Assembly (NCBI RefSeq): GCF_008000935.1
Contig: NZ_CP042831.1
Span: forward strand, 868,001-932,000
Length of the DNA stretch: 64,000 nt
DNA from: Flavobacterium alkalisoli
Lineage (GTDB): Bacteria; Bacteroidota; Bacteroidia; Flavobacteriales; Flavobacteriaceae
Direction of reading: 5' to 3'
The notes beneath the pieces are model-generated. The model was not told where the DNA came from, ran no database searches, and saw only the letters and a program-made list of their open reading frames with translations. Each line of letters starts with the position of its first letter. Positions within the stretch are counted from its first letter, which is position 1. A program made the position numbers and the translations under genes. This document shows positions 27,006 through 35,054 of this stretch, piece after piece.

Positions 27006-28484
27006 TTAGTTTTTTTGTTTATATGCCGCAAGCGTATCATACTTCTCCGATTTGTAAATACGCTCAATTAAAGCGAATACTTTATTCCTGAAAGCAAAGC
27101 CCAATATACCAGCCAACACTACTAAAGCATATCCTGCCTCGGGACTATAGAAATAATAGCCTATTCCGTAAAGTATTAATGGTAATACAAGCTTAGGCAT
27201 TGAAATAAGGAAAACCTTAAGGTTAAAAGCTTTTTTATCACCAAAAGCCTGTTTGCTTGAAGCAAGGTCTATAGGTGTTTTTATAAACGCCCCGCCCAAA
27301 AGTACCAAATAAGAGTTTACACCTATATTATATACTGCCCCAATAAGGATAAGTATATATACCTCCCAACCAAAATACAGGTAAAAAGAACTTATAATTG
27401 CCGAAACCAATGTACCTATAACTATAAGCCACCATTTTGATGCTATATATTCTTTGTATTGTATATTCTGGCTCATCATAAGAGGATAGTAAGCACTGTC
27501 CCAGCTTGGTACAAACTGCCCAAAGGTGAACAGGAAACCACCACTTACAAATATGGCAGCAAACATTTTCCATATTGGCGTATCATACATTTCTAAAGCA
27601 CCGGTAAAAAATAACATTCCGTAAAACAGGAAAACAATACTTATAAACACTGTGGTTTTAGATCTTTTATTCCTGCGAATAAGCTTAATGTCGTTTTTAA
27701 GGAAGGTTCCCAATGTGCCAAACTGATTAAGCCATGTATACTCCTCTGTTTTTGCTTCCTCATGCTTGCTTGTAAGTCCGGCATCAAGATATAGGTTCTT
27801 ATAAAAATATTTATAGGTAACAATCCCCAATCCAACTACTATAAGTAGCGGAACAACAAAAGCATATCCTGTTGTATACAATGCATGAAAAACAGGCCCC
27901 GTATAATCGGTTAAATCAAATATGCCAAAATACTGAAGGCCTCCAAATGCCAGTATCAATCCTATAAAGATGGCAAACAGGCCGTCTTTATTGTTAAGCA
28001 GTAAGTTAAGAAAATTATTACTGTATATAATAGCCAGCATGCTTATGTGCCAAAACACAACATGCAGGGTGTCGTAGCCCTCAACCAACAATTTTATTGA
28101 AAAAGGCACAAAGAAGAAAGCGTGCATTATATTGAAGAAAGAAACCATGGTTTTCCCCAATGCAAAATTCACGATAGTGCTTCGTTTTACTGGAAGCGGT
28201 AATAACGGCCGTATGTTTATTACAGGTATTTTTTGGAAAAAAAGCCTTATAACCAAATCAAAAACAATATAGTAAATAAGGTATTTGCTTATAAGCTCTA
28301 AAGGATCTGAAGCCAGGCCACTATCTTTAATCATATCAAAGCTAAAAAAGCCAAGTGCAAGAAATACAAGCGTAAAATATATTGCCCCAATAGCCATAAA
28401 TACTTTTATAGCTACGTTTCCGGCAAAGGACTTAGACCTTAAGAATGCTTTCCATTCCAGGCTCAGTAATTTTCTAAACATCAT
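27006..28484 (-). CDS. ABC transporter permease, DUF5687 family
   Basis: A 492-residue membrane protein with roughly 12 hydrophobic segments. The start MMFRKLLSLEWKAFLRSKSF is typical of Bacteroidota DUF5687 permease-like proteins. It partners the downstream ATPase (24 bp). A charged cytoplasmic stretch (about 230-270, KHEEAKTEEYTW, KRSKTT) splits the two membrane halves. Substrate unknown. Confidence 0.85.
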   Translation of the reverse strand: MMFRKLLSLEWKAFLRSKSFAGNVAIKVFMAIGAIYFTLVFLALGFFSFDMIKDSGLASDPLELISKYLIYYIVFDLVIRLFFQKIPVINIRPLLPLPVKRSTIVNFALGKTMVSFFNIMHAFFFVPFSIKLLVEGYDTLHVVFWHISMLAIIYSNNFLNLLLNNKDGLFAIFIGLILAFGGLQYFGIFDLTDYTGPVFHALYTTGYAFVVPLLIVVGLGIVTYKYFYKNLYLDAGLTSKHEEAKTEEYTWLNQFGTLGTFLKNDIKLIRRNKRSKTTVFISIVFLFYGMLFFTGALEMYDTPIWKMFAAIFVSGGFLFTFGQFVPSWDSAYYPLMMSQNIQYKEYIASKWWLIVIGTLVSAIISSFYLYFGWEVYILILIGAVYNIGVNSYLVLLGGAFIKTPIDLASSKQAFGDKKAFNLKVFLISMPKLVLPLILYGIGYYFYSPEAGYALVVLAGILGFAFRNKVFALIERIYKSEKYDTLAAYKQKN

Positions 28485-28540
28485 TATGTTATTTTGGTTT
28501 GTTATTTATATGTAGTAAAACTAACCGAAATGTTACACTT

Positions 28541-29251
28541 TTAATTCTGCTTTAATACAGCATATTCCGGATAGGTTTCATTAAGAAGTCTTTCTGCCTT
28601 AGAAATAATTACATAAAGTATAATATACTCATAAAGCGCAAATAATACTATTGCTGTTGCCATAATCCATTGTGCTGTTACAGTATATTCATCTTTAAAT
28701 AAAGACTGAATAAAATTATAGGGTATAAAAAAAATAAACGAGATACCTCCGCAACGAAAAATAGTTTCTTCCAACATCCAGCGGCGGCCTGTTTTCTTTA
28801 CTTTTTTATTATACTGCCTGTTAAGCACAAAAAAGCGTACAATACTAAACAGTAGTATTGCTAAAGCCAAAACACCTGCTGTTATCGGGTGTATATACTG
28901 CATTGCTTTTACCACAAAGAGTATTAGTGCCAGCGTAAGCATTATTTTAGGTAGTTTAAAAAACTCCTTAAAGTACCCCCATAAAATCTTATTGTATTTT
29001 TTTTGAAGTGCCAGTTGTCTTTTTTCAACTATACCGGTAAATCCAAATATGCCAAACTTCTTAAACTCTGCCTTAAGTGCATCATCAAAAGAAAGCTGTG
29101 GCTGTTCTGTCCATTTTTCTTCTATGGCATTTGCAAGGTGGTCTACCAGTTCAACCTGCAGGTCATAGTAGTATACAAAATGTTTTTTTGTAAAGTCATA
29201 CAGTTTCTCAACCTCTTCATCAGAAATTTTTTTTATCTCATCATCCTTCAT
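28541..29251 (-). CDS. Membrane protein with HAAS-like N-terminal domain
   Basis: A 236-residue protein. Residues 1-85 are a soluble helical domain with YYDLQVELVDHLANAIEE, close in pattern to the first part of the gene at 29269. About four membrane helices follow (about 100-215). Such N-terminal domains (HAAS, HTH-associated alpha-helical signalling) are typically linked to PadR regulators and membrane sensors. It is 17 bp downstream of the other HAAS gene and 57 bp upstream of the permease. Role inferred: sensing or anti-regulation for the PadR/ABC system. Confidence 0.72.
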   Translation of the reverse strand: MKDDEIKKISDEEVEKLYDFTKKHFVYYYDLQVELVDHLANAIEEKWTEQPQLSFDDALKAEFKKFGIFGFTGIVEKRQLALQKKYNKILWGYFKEFFKLPKIMLTLALILFVVKAMQYIHPITAGVLALAILLFSIVRFFVLNRQYNKKVKKTGRRWMLEETIFRCGGISFIFFIPYNFIQSLFKDEYTVTAQWIMATAIVLFALYEYIILYVIISKAERLLNETYPEYAVLKQN

Positions 29252-29268
29252 ATCTCAGTTTGTATTTT

Positions 29269-29892
29269 TTAATTTGTTTTTAAATACTTTATTGCATATC
29301 GCTCTCGACATCTAGAAATTGCTAAAAGCAACACTATTATAAATGCTAAAAAAAATGATGAATTATATTGCATAATTACATAATATAAGCCTTTGGTATT
29401 TCGATAAAAAGAAAGAGAGCAAAGATTTATCACACTAAAAAACAGATAGAAAAGTCCATACATCTGTACCAGTGCCTTAAATACTGATATTTTTTTATTT
29501 CCTCTTCCAAACCATAGAAATGAAATGGCAATTGGAATCAGAAAACAATATGCATGGGTTGTTATATCTTGTCCTTCCACATAATGAATCATATAATATT
29601 TTACAGATCCAAACACCAGTATAAACAATAGAAAACCTAAAGGGCTTGCTAATGTTTCCCAATAATAACGTGCTGCCTTTATAAAAGACTGTTGTTTTGT
29701 TTTTTTATAAAGCTGAATTAGCTCTTGCACATTGCTGTAAAAATATTCTTCTGCATTTGTATAAAAATCACCTTCTTTTTCTTCCAGTTCTGTGGCGATA
29801 TGATCCAGCATTTCATACCTAAGATCAATATATTTTATACCTAAACCCAACAACTGGTCTTCTATTAACTGTAATTGCTGCTGTGTTAACAT
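29269..29892 (-). CDS. Membrane protein with HAAS-like N-terminal domain
   Basis: A 207-residue protein. The N-terminal domain (about 1-75) has IKYIDLRYEMLDHIATELEE, clearly matching the neighbour at 28541. Four membrane helices follow (about 85-200). It begins 6 bp after the PadR stop and is probably translated from the same message. The pair looks like an ancient duplication with diverged membrane parts. Function inferred from its PadR linkage. Confidence 0.72.
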   Translation of the reverse strand: MLTQQQLQLIEDQLLGLGIKYIDLRYEMLDHIATELEEKEGDFYTNAEEYFYSNVQELIQLYKKTKQQSFIKAARYYWETLASPLGFLLFILVFGSVKYYMIHYVEGQDITTHAYCFLIPIAISFLWFGRGNKKISVFKALVQMYGLFYLFFSVINLCSLSFYRNTKGLYYVIMQYNSSFFLAFIIVLLLAISRCRERYAIKYLKTN

Positions 29893-29897
29893 AATAA

Positions 29898-30245
29898 TTA
29901 AAATTCTACTTCCGGATTAATTTTTGAGTTAACCAGGCTTTGCATATTCTTTATAAATCCCTCCAGTTCTGCTAAGCGGTTAACGGTCTCTTTCTGGCCG
30001 TTTTCGGTAAGCTTGTAATACTTTCGCAGCCTGTTGCCCACTTTCTCCACTTCCACATCAAGAAAACCTTCTCCCTCAAGCTTGTGCAATGCCGGGTATA
30101 ATGCACCTTCGGTTATATTCAGTTCGCCATTAGTTAGTGCCTTTACCTTTTGGGTAATTTCATAGCCATACATCCTGCCGTTTTCTTCCAGCAGTTTCAT
30201 AATTATAGTGGTAAGGCTGCCCTTATATAGTTGGGAGTTTTTCAT
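29898..30245 (-). CDS. PadR family transcriptional regulator
   Basis: A 115-residue PadR-like winged-helix protein. The helix-turn-helix (about 10-80) shows GSLTTIIMKLLEENGRMYGYEI and ITEGALYPALHKLEGEGFL, the latter diagnostic of PadR. It is the short subfamily with a brief C-terminal dimerisation helix. It heads the HAAS/ABC operon and probably represses it. An inverted repeat and a TATATTTG box lie in its divergent promoter region. Confidence 0.93.
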   Translation of the reverse strand: MKNSQLYKGSLTTIIMKLLEENGRMYGYEITQKVKALTNGELNITEGALYPALHKLEGEGFLDVEVEKVGNRLRKYYKLTENGQKETVNRLAELEGFIKNMQSLVNSKINPEVEF

Positions 30246-30262
30246 TGTGCATATTTACAGCG

Positions 30263-30270
30263 CAAATATA
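30263..30270 (-). promoter_or_regulatory. -7 promoter box (TATATTTG) of the padR operon
   Basis: An exact TAnnTTTG match 17 bp before the PadR ATG. No TTG is seen at the expected distance. Confidence 0.6.
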
Positions 30271-30306
30271 ATACATAAATATCTTATGCATAAAATTTTT
30301 ATGTAT
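30271..30306. promoter_or_regulatory. Inverted repeat, candidate PadR operator
   Basis: ATACATAAA (30271-30279) and TTTATGTAT (30298-30306) form 9-bp perfect arms around 18 bp. The repeat covers the region upstream of the PadR -7 box, as expected for an autoregulatory site. Confidence 0.5.
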
Positions 30307-30322
30307 GTTTATTTTAAAATTA

Positions 30323-30357
30323 TTGCTTTATTTCCTTTACAGGATTGCTTATTTTTG
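30323..30357 (+). promoter_or_regulatory. Promoter of the PaaE-like gene (TTG-N24-TATTTTTG)
   Basis: TTG at 30323-30325 and TATTTTTG at 30350-30357, 17 bp before the ATG. The longest frame start (30345) falls inside this element. Confidence 0.55.
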
Positions 30358-30374
30358 CAGGTAAAATACAAAGT

Positions 30375-31427
30375 ATGTCAACATTTCACTCACTTACAAT
30401 AAAAGACATAAGGAGAGAAACTCCTAACGCGGTTTCAATTGCATTTGAAATTCCGGCTAATTTAAAAGACGAATATAAATTTATTGCAGGCCAGTATATT
30501 AACATCAAAACACACTATAACGGCGAAGAAGTAAGAAAAGCATATTCTATTTGCTCTTCTCCAAACGGAAATGAGCTGAGAGTAGCCATTAAAGCGGTTA
30601 AAAATGGTGGTTTTTCTGTTTTTGCGAACGAAAAACTATCTGTTGGGGATACAATGGAAGTAGGCGTGCCTGAAGGCAAATTTACTTTTGAACCTAAAAG
30701 CGACCGCCAGCGCAACTATGCTGCTTTTGCCGCGGGTAGCGGTATTACTCCTATACTTTCCATTATCCATTCGGTGTTGGAAAATGAACCGGAAAGTACT
30801 TTTGTACTGGTATATGGTAACAAAACTCCGGACGAAACTATTTTCCACCAATACCTGCATGAGCTACAGCAAAAATATGTGGGCCGTTTCTTTATCCAGT
30901 TTGTTTACAGTCAGGCAAGGGCAGAAGATTCCCTTTTTGGAAGGATAGACCGTGCTGCAGTTAACTTTGTTGTGAAGAACAAGCACAAAGAAAAAGAGTT
31001 TGCTAAGTTTTACCTGTGCGGACCGGAAGAAATGATTAAAACCGTAAGCGAAGTGCTTAAAGAAAATAATGTTCCTGAAAAGAGCATTAAGTTTGAGCTT
31101 TTCTCTACACCTATTGCAGAAAAGAAAATTGATGATAATCTTGACGGACAAACTAAAATAACTATCCTTGTTGATGATGAGGAGACTACTTTTGTTATGT
31201 CTCAAAAAATGACCATTCTTGATGCTGCCCTTAAGCAGGGTATAGATGCTCCTTACTCTTGTCAGGGCGGTATATGCAGCAGCTGTATGGGACGAATTAC
31301 AAACGGTACTGCCGAAATGAAAAAGAACGCTATTCTTACCGATGGCGAAATTGCAGAAGGGCTTACACTTACCTGCCAGGCACACCCAACATCTTCAGAA
31401 ATTTATATTGATTTTGACGACGTTTAA
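30375..31427 (+). CDS. Ferredoxin--NAD(P)H oxidoreductase, PaaE-like
   Basis: A 350-residue flavoprotein with an FAD-binding domain (about 1-100, with KAYSICSS), an NAD(P)-binding domain (about 105-235, YAAFAAGSGITPILS) and a C-terminal plant-type 2Fe-2S domain (about 265-350). Cluster ligands are visible as CQGGICSSC (C-x4-C-x2-C) and a later Cys in TCQAHP. The fold is shared by the phenylacetyl-CoA epoxidase reductase PaaE and other reductases. No paa genes lie nearby, so a general electron-transfer role (for example to a desaturase) is as likely. The ATG at 30375 avoids the promoter. Confidence 0.9.
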   Translation: MSTFHSLTIKDIRRETPNAVSIAFEIPANLKDEYKFIAGQYINIKTHYNGEEVRKAYSICSSPNGNELRVAIKAVKNGGFSVFANEKLSVGDTMEVGVPEGKFTFEPKSDRQRNYAAFAAGSGITPILSIIHSVLENEPESTFVLVYGNKTPDETIFHQYLHELQQKYVGRFFIQFVYSQARAEDSLFGRIDRAAVNFVVKNKHKEKEFAKFYLCGPEEMIKTVSEVLKENNVPEKSIKFELFSTPIAEKKIDDNLDGQTKITILVDDEETTFVMSQKMTILDAALKQGIDAPYSCQGGICSSCMGRITNGTAEMKKNAILTDGEIAEGLTLTCQAHPTSSEIYIDFDDV

Positions 31428-31446
31428 TCGTCTCATTTATAGAAAC

Positions 31447-31477
31447 AAAAAAAGGATGCTTTCAGCATCCTTTTTTA
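31447..31477. terminator. Bidirectional terminator between PaaE-like and GT9 genes
   Basis: A 10-bp stem (AAAGGATGCT at 31451-31460, AGCATCCTTT at 31464-31473), 3-nt loop, with A-run and T-run flanks. It overlaps the stop codon of the glycosyltransferase gene. Confidence 0.9.
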
Positions 31478-32515
31478 TTTGTTAAGTATTTGATTTATTC
31501 TCTTTACCACGCTTTCAGGCACTATTGTTCTCATAACGTCTTCATAGCCTTCAACCTTTTTATTCCCGTAAATTGAAGTAGGAAGCAACGGATATTTTTC
31601 TCTGTCTGACACCAACAGATTTTCCTCCGGTTGATTAAACGGGGCAAAACCCGCATAAGGATGTGTCGCTCCCCAAAGTGTAACCGTATCTACTCCCAGC
31701 ATGGCAGCCATGTGGGCATTACCACTATCCATACTTAACATCACGTCAAGATTGCTTATAAGCTGTAATTCCTGGGTTAGGGTTAGTTTTCCTGCCACTA
31801 CCACAACATTGCTAATAGTATTAGCAAACCGGTTAAGCACCTCGATTTCTTTAGCCCCTCCTCCAAAAAGGAATATTTTATTCGCTTTATTCTCTGCCAA
31901 AAGGCTAATAACCTCCTGCATTAAATCTTGAGGATATACTTTTCCATCATGTTGGGCAAAAGGAGCAATGCCTATCCATTTTTCCGTTTTAGCGCCTGTA
32001 ACAGCTAATACATCCTGTGTAAGGATATGCTTTTCCGGAAATACAGGAACACTTACATCTATAGCAAAACCCAACTGACGAAATGTTTCGGCATGTCTTT
32101 GTACTATAGGGGTAAGCGGTTTAAAAATTTTATTTTCCGCACGGGTAAGGGCTTTTTTCTCTTTACGGACCTTATCAGTAGTTGCTGTCTTTTTACCGGA
32201 AAGGGCAAATAGCCTGGTAACTATTTTAGAGCGCAGCACATTATGCAAATCAGCTACGGCATCTATGTCCCGTTTTTTAAGTTCACGGTACAGTTTAAAC
32301 AGTCCGCCAAAACCTTTATGCCTTCCTTTTACATCGGCTTCATAAAAAGAAACATTAGGAATGCCCTCAAAAAAAGGCTTGAAAAAGCCTCTTGAAAGTA
32401 CGGTTAGCTTTACCTCAGGGTGTTGTAAAGCTAAGGCTCTCAACACGGGTACAGTCATAGCGACATCACCCATTGCAGAGAGCCTTATTACAAGTATATG
32501 CTTTATACCCGCCAT
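31475..32515 (-). CDS. Glycosyltransferase family 9 (heptosyltransferase-like)
   Basis: A 346-residue GT9 protein (GT-B fold). It begins HILVIRLSAMGDVAMTVPVLRAL, the acceptor-side signature of ADP-heptose:LPS heptosyltransferases, and carries MDSGNAHMAAMLGVDTVTLWGATHP near 255-280. It probably adds a core sugar to lipid A at the inner face of the inner membrane. It follows the DUF4254 gene by 9 bp. The exact sugar is unknown. Confidence 0.9.
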   Translation of the reverse strand: MAGIKHILVIRLSAMGDVAMTVPVLRALALQHPEVKLTVLSRGFFKPFFEGIPNVSFYEADVKGRHKGFGGLFKLYRELKKRDIDAVADLHNVLRSKIVTRLFALSGKKTATTDKVRKEKKALTRAENKIFKPLTPIVQRHAETFRQLGFAIDVSVPVFPEKHILTQDVLAVTGAKTEKWIGIAPFAQHDGKVYPQDLMQEVISLLAENKANKIFLFGGGAKEIEVLNRFANTISNVVVVAGKLTLTQELQLISNLDVMLSMDSGNAHMAAMLGVDTVTLWGATHPYAGFAPFNQPEENLLVSDREKYPLLPTSIYGNKKVEGYEDVMRTIVPESVVKRINQILNK

Positions 32516-32524
32516 GTGCAGGTT

Positions 32525-33130
32525 TTATTTTTTGTTTTGGTATAAAACAGGGTTTAATTCCTCGTCGTTGTACATTTTCATCTGTTTGTACACTTTCATG
32601 AATTTATCACCATTTTCAATATCAGTTAAAAGATCGTCTATAGAAGTAGAAAGATCTTTTTTCTGCTCTAAAAGTACGTTTAGCTTTTCCTGACATTTAG
32701 CCCTGTGCTCAGGAGATGCACCTTCACGGGTAGCCTCTTCCTGCATGTGGTATATTTTAAGGGCAAGGATAGAAAGCCTGTCTATAGCCCAAGCTGGACT
32801 CTCAGAGTTTATCTTTGCATTTTCCTTAGGTTTAACATCCTGATATTTTTGTAAAAAATAACTGTCTATATATTCCACCATATCCGTTCTTTCCTGGTTA
32901 GAAGCGTCAATTCTTCTTTTTAGGGCAAGTGCCTCAACAGGATCAATTTCAGGATTACGGATAATATCTTCAAAGTGCCATTGTACTGTATCAATCCAGT
33001 TTTTGGCATATAATAAATGTTCAATTTTATCCTTGCTGAAAGGATTATTTATCGGCTGATCTACATTATCAAACTGATGGTAATCGTTGATACTCTGTTC
33101 AAAAACCGGGAATGCTATTTTAGAAAACAT
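32525..33130 (-). CDS. DUF4254 domain-containing protein
   Basis: A 201-residue soluble, highly charged helical protein matching the DUF4254 pattern (IDTVQWHFEDIIRNPEID, then NQERTDMVEYID). It has no signal or membrane segment. It lies 9 bp upstream of the GT9 gene, a pairing I recall from Bacteroidota, so it may assist LPS core synthesis. Function unknown. Confidence 0.82.
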   Translation of the reverse strand: MFSKIAFPVFEQSINDYHQFDNVDQPINNPFSKDKIEHLLYAKNWIDTVQWHFEDIIRNPEIDPVEALALKRRIDASNQERTDMVEYIDSYFLQKYQDVKPKENAKINSESPAWAIDRLSILALKIYHMQEEATREGASPEHRAKCQEKLNVLLEQKKDLSTSIDDLLTDIENGDKFMKVYKQMKMYNDEELNPVLYQNKK

Positions 33131-33149
33131 AGGGTTAAATTTTATTTTA

Positions 33150-33157
33150 CAAATATA
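33150..33157 (-). promoter_or_regulatory. -7 promoter box (TATATTTG) of the DUF4254-GT9 operon
   Basis: An exact TAnnTTTG match 19 bp before the DUF4254 start codon, in the divergent region shared with upp. Confidence 0.6.
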
Positions 33158-33197
33158 GTTTTAATACTTTTAACCTGCTAATACTAATTGAAAAGCC

Positions 33198-33851
33198 ATG
33201 CATATTCATAATTTATCAGAAAATAATAGTGTGCTTAACCATTTTCTGGCACAAATTCGTGATGTAAATATCCAAAAGGATACCATGCGTTTCAGGAAAA
33301 ATATTGAACGGATTGGGGAGATCATGGCTTTTGAGATAAGTAAGACTTTGGAGTATGCCCCTGTAGAAATTACTACTCCTTTAAGCACAAAAAGCACTTC
33401 GCTACTTAAAAATGGCATGGTAGTTTGCTCCATATTAAGGGCCGGGCTTACCCTGCATAACGGATTGCTTAATTTTTTTGATGCGGCAGAAAGCGGCTTT
33501 GTTTCGGCATATCGATACCACCCCAATAATGACGATTTCTTCATTATACAAACACAGTATCAGGCTGTACCAGACCTAACCGGAAAAACCCTGATATTAG
33601 CCGACCCTATGCTGGCTACCGGCCTATCGCTGGAAGCGGTGTTTAAAAACCTTATGGCAAACCAAACCCCAAAAGAAATTCATATTGCTGTAGTTATTGC
33701 CGCTCCCGAAGGGATTGAGCATCTAAAAGCGACATTGCCAAACAATTGTCATTTATGGATTGCCGATACTGATGAGCGCCTTAATGAACACAAATATATT
33801 GTTCCCGGACTTGGAGATGCCGGAGACCTGGCTTACGGTAACCGATTATAA
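33198..33851 (+). CDS. upp: Uracil phosphoribosyltransferase
   Basis: A 217-residue salvage enzyme that makes UMP from uracil and PRPP. The PRPP-binding loop LILADPMLATGLS (about 131-143) and the C-terminal uracil-binding region (IVPGLGDAGDLAYG) are intact. The gene stands alone, divergent from DUF4254-GT9. Its 3' end overlaps the convergent gene by 6 bp. Confidence 0.95.
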   Translation: MHIHNLSENNSVLNHFLAQIRDVNIQKDTMRFRKNIERIGEIMAFEISKTLEYAPVEITTPLSTKSTSLLKNGMVVCSILRAGLTLHNGLLNFFDAAESGFVSAYRYHPNNDDFFIIQTQYQAVPDLTGKTLILADPMLATGLSLEAVFKNLMANQTPKEIHIAVVIAAPEGIEHLKATLPNNCHLWIADTDERLNEHKYIVPGLGDAGDLAYGNRL

Positions 33852-34775
33852 TTGTGAGAAAAACAGGAAAACGGTAATAATTACTATTAATGCCACTATG
33901 CTTTCCTTTACCCACTTAACTTTTTGACTTTCAATAAAGTTTGCTCCCATAATTGCCAAGGGTGCAAAAGTAAACGCAAGGAAACTATTATTCTTATCGG
34001 CAGAAAGTACATATATCCCTACACCAATAAGGAACGAAAAAATTACCTTTTTGTAAGACGAGTGCAGGTTAAGGGGTTTTGACGATAACATACCTACCTG
34101 TGCCACCGCAAATAAAATCGCAATGGAAGAAAACACTGCCAAGGCAATATTTTGGTATACATTTTCAAAATAAGTAAAGTCAAAACTAATCCTCATTTCG
34201 GCATAAAGGTCATAAAACAATTCGTTGCCAAAAAGTAGAACGATCATGGCATACATAGAAACCATGGCAAAAAAGGCTATAAAAGGTATAATCCAGTTGC
34301 GATAATCTCTAGAAACGTGAAAAATTATGGATATAAATACCAGTATAATATAAATAATACACCAAAAATGGAACAGTGCCGCAGCAAATATCCAGAAGGA
34401 TGCATCAAATATTTTTTCCTTGGGAGTAATAAGTGACTGTAACGAAATCAGTCGCCTTAAAGCAAGCAATAAAAAGAAGTTTGATATAATGATTTTAGTG
34501 TTTACCAATATGGTAGGAAACAGAACTAAAAACATCATAAACAGGAACATAGCATAGGTATTGTCCTTGCTTAGGGTGTTTCTTCTGGTAATAAAATTTA
34601 CAAGGAAAACCGAAAAAGCCAATAAAAGGAAAAGACCTACTTTTTCGAATATCATGTAGTAATATTCTGTCCAGTAAGTGTCCTTAAAAAGGTATGCGAA
34701 ATAGAAAAAAACTAACAGCACACCAATTAAAGCATAATTTATCGGCCTCGATTTATTAAAAACACTTGCCAGCAT
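33846..34775 (-). CDS. DUF6427 family membrane protein
   Basis: A 309-residue protein with about 9-10 membrane helices and few soluble loops. I recognise the Flavobacteriaceae family DUF6427 (start MLASVFNKSRPINY). It is commonly placed near upp and purD in this group. The function is unknown. It is transcribed convergently with upp and divergently from the small gene at 34824, whose promoter overlaps this gene's 5' end. Confidence 0.78.
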   Translation of the reverse strand: MLASVFNKSRPINYALIGVLLVFFYFAYLFKDTYWTEYYYMIFEKVGLFLLLAFSVFLVNFITRRNTLSKDNTYAMFLFMMFLVLFPTILVNTKIIISNFFLLLALRRLISLQSLITPKEKIFDASFWIFAAALFHFWCIIYIILVFISIIFHVSRDYRNWIIPFIAFFAMVSMYAMIVLLFGNELFYDLYAEMRISFDFTYFENVYQNIALAVFSSIAILFAVAQVGMLSSKPLNLHSSYKKVIFSFLIGVGIYVLSADKNNSFLAFTFAPLAIMGANFIESQKVKWVKESIVALIVIITVFLFFSQL

Positions 34776-34795
34776 GTGAATATTTTATACTTTTG
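34766..34795 (+). promoter_or_regulatory. Promoter of the small membrane protein gene (TTG-N19-TACTTTTG)
   Basis: TTG at 34766-34768 and TACTTTTG at 34788-34795, ideal spacing. The TTG lies inside the first codons of the divergent DUF6427 gene. Confidence 0.7.
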
Positions 34796-34823
34796 TGATT
34801 GTAAATATAATACTTGTTTAAAA

Positions 34824-35054
34824 ATGAGAGCATTTTTTGAAGGAATAGATTACCTATTTGTACACATACTATTTGCACCACTTGACTTTTTTAGAGCTTT
34901 AGAGCTTAAGAACTGGTGGACAGCTAATATAATTACATGGATTTTTATCATTATATGCTGCGCGGCAACCTGGTACTGGATTAAGCAATTGAAAGTTTTC
35001 AAAGCTAATAACGACGATAACCAGGATACCACAGCACACTCTTTCTTATCCTAG
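34824..35054 (+). CDS. Small membrane protein (DUF6341-like)
   Basis: A 76-residue protein with one or two hydrophobic stretches (about 9-20 and 30-49) and a charged tail. The ATG at 34824 was chosen because the longer frame from 34776 would include the promoter; the resulting MRAFFEGIDYLFVHILFAP matches what I recall of the Flavobacteria family DUF6341. It ends 9 bp inside the convergent purD gene. Function unknown. Confidence 0.72.
   Translation: MRAFFEGIDYLFVHILFAPLDFFRALELKNWWTANIITWIFIIICCAATWYWIKQLKVFKANNDDNQDTTAHSFLS

Noticed and set aside
30864-31385. 173-codon minus-strand frame opposite the PaaE-like gene
   Set aside because: It lies wholly inside a well-supported oxidoreductase gene with 2Fe-2S motifs; low-complexity translation and no promoter or context.
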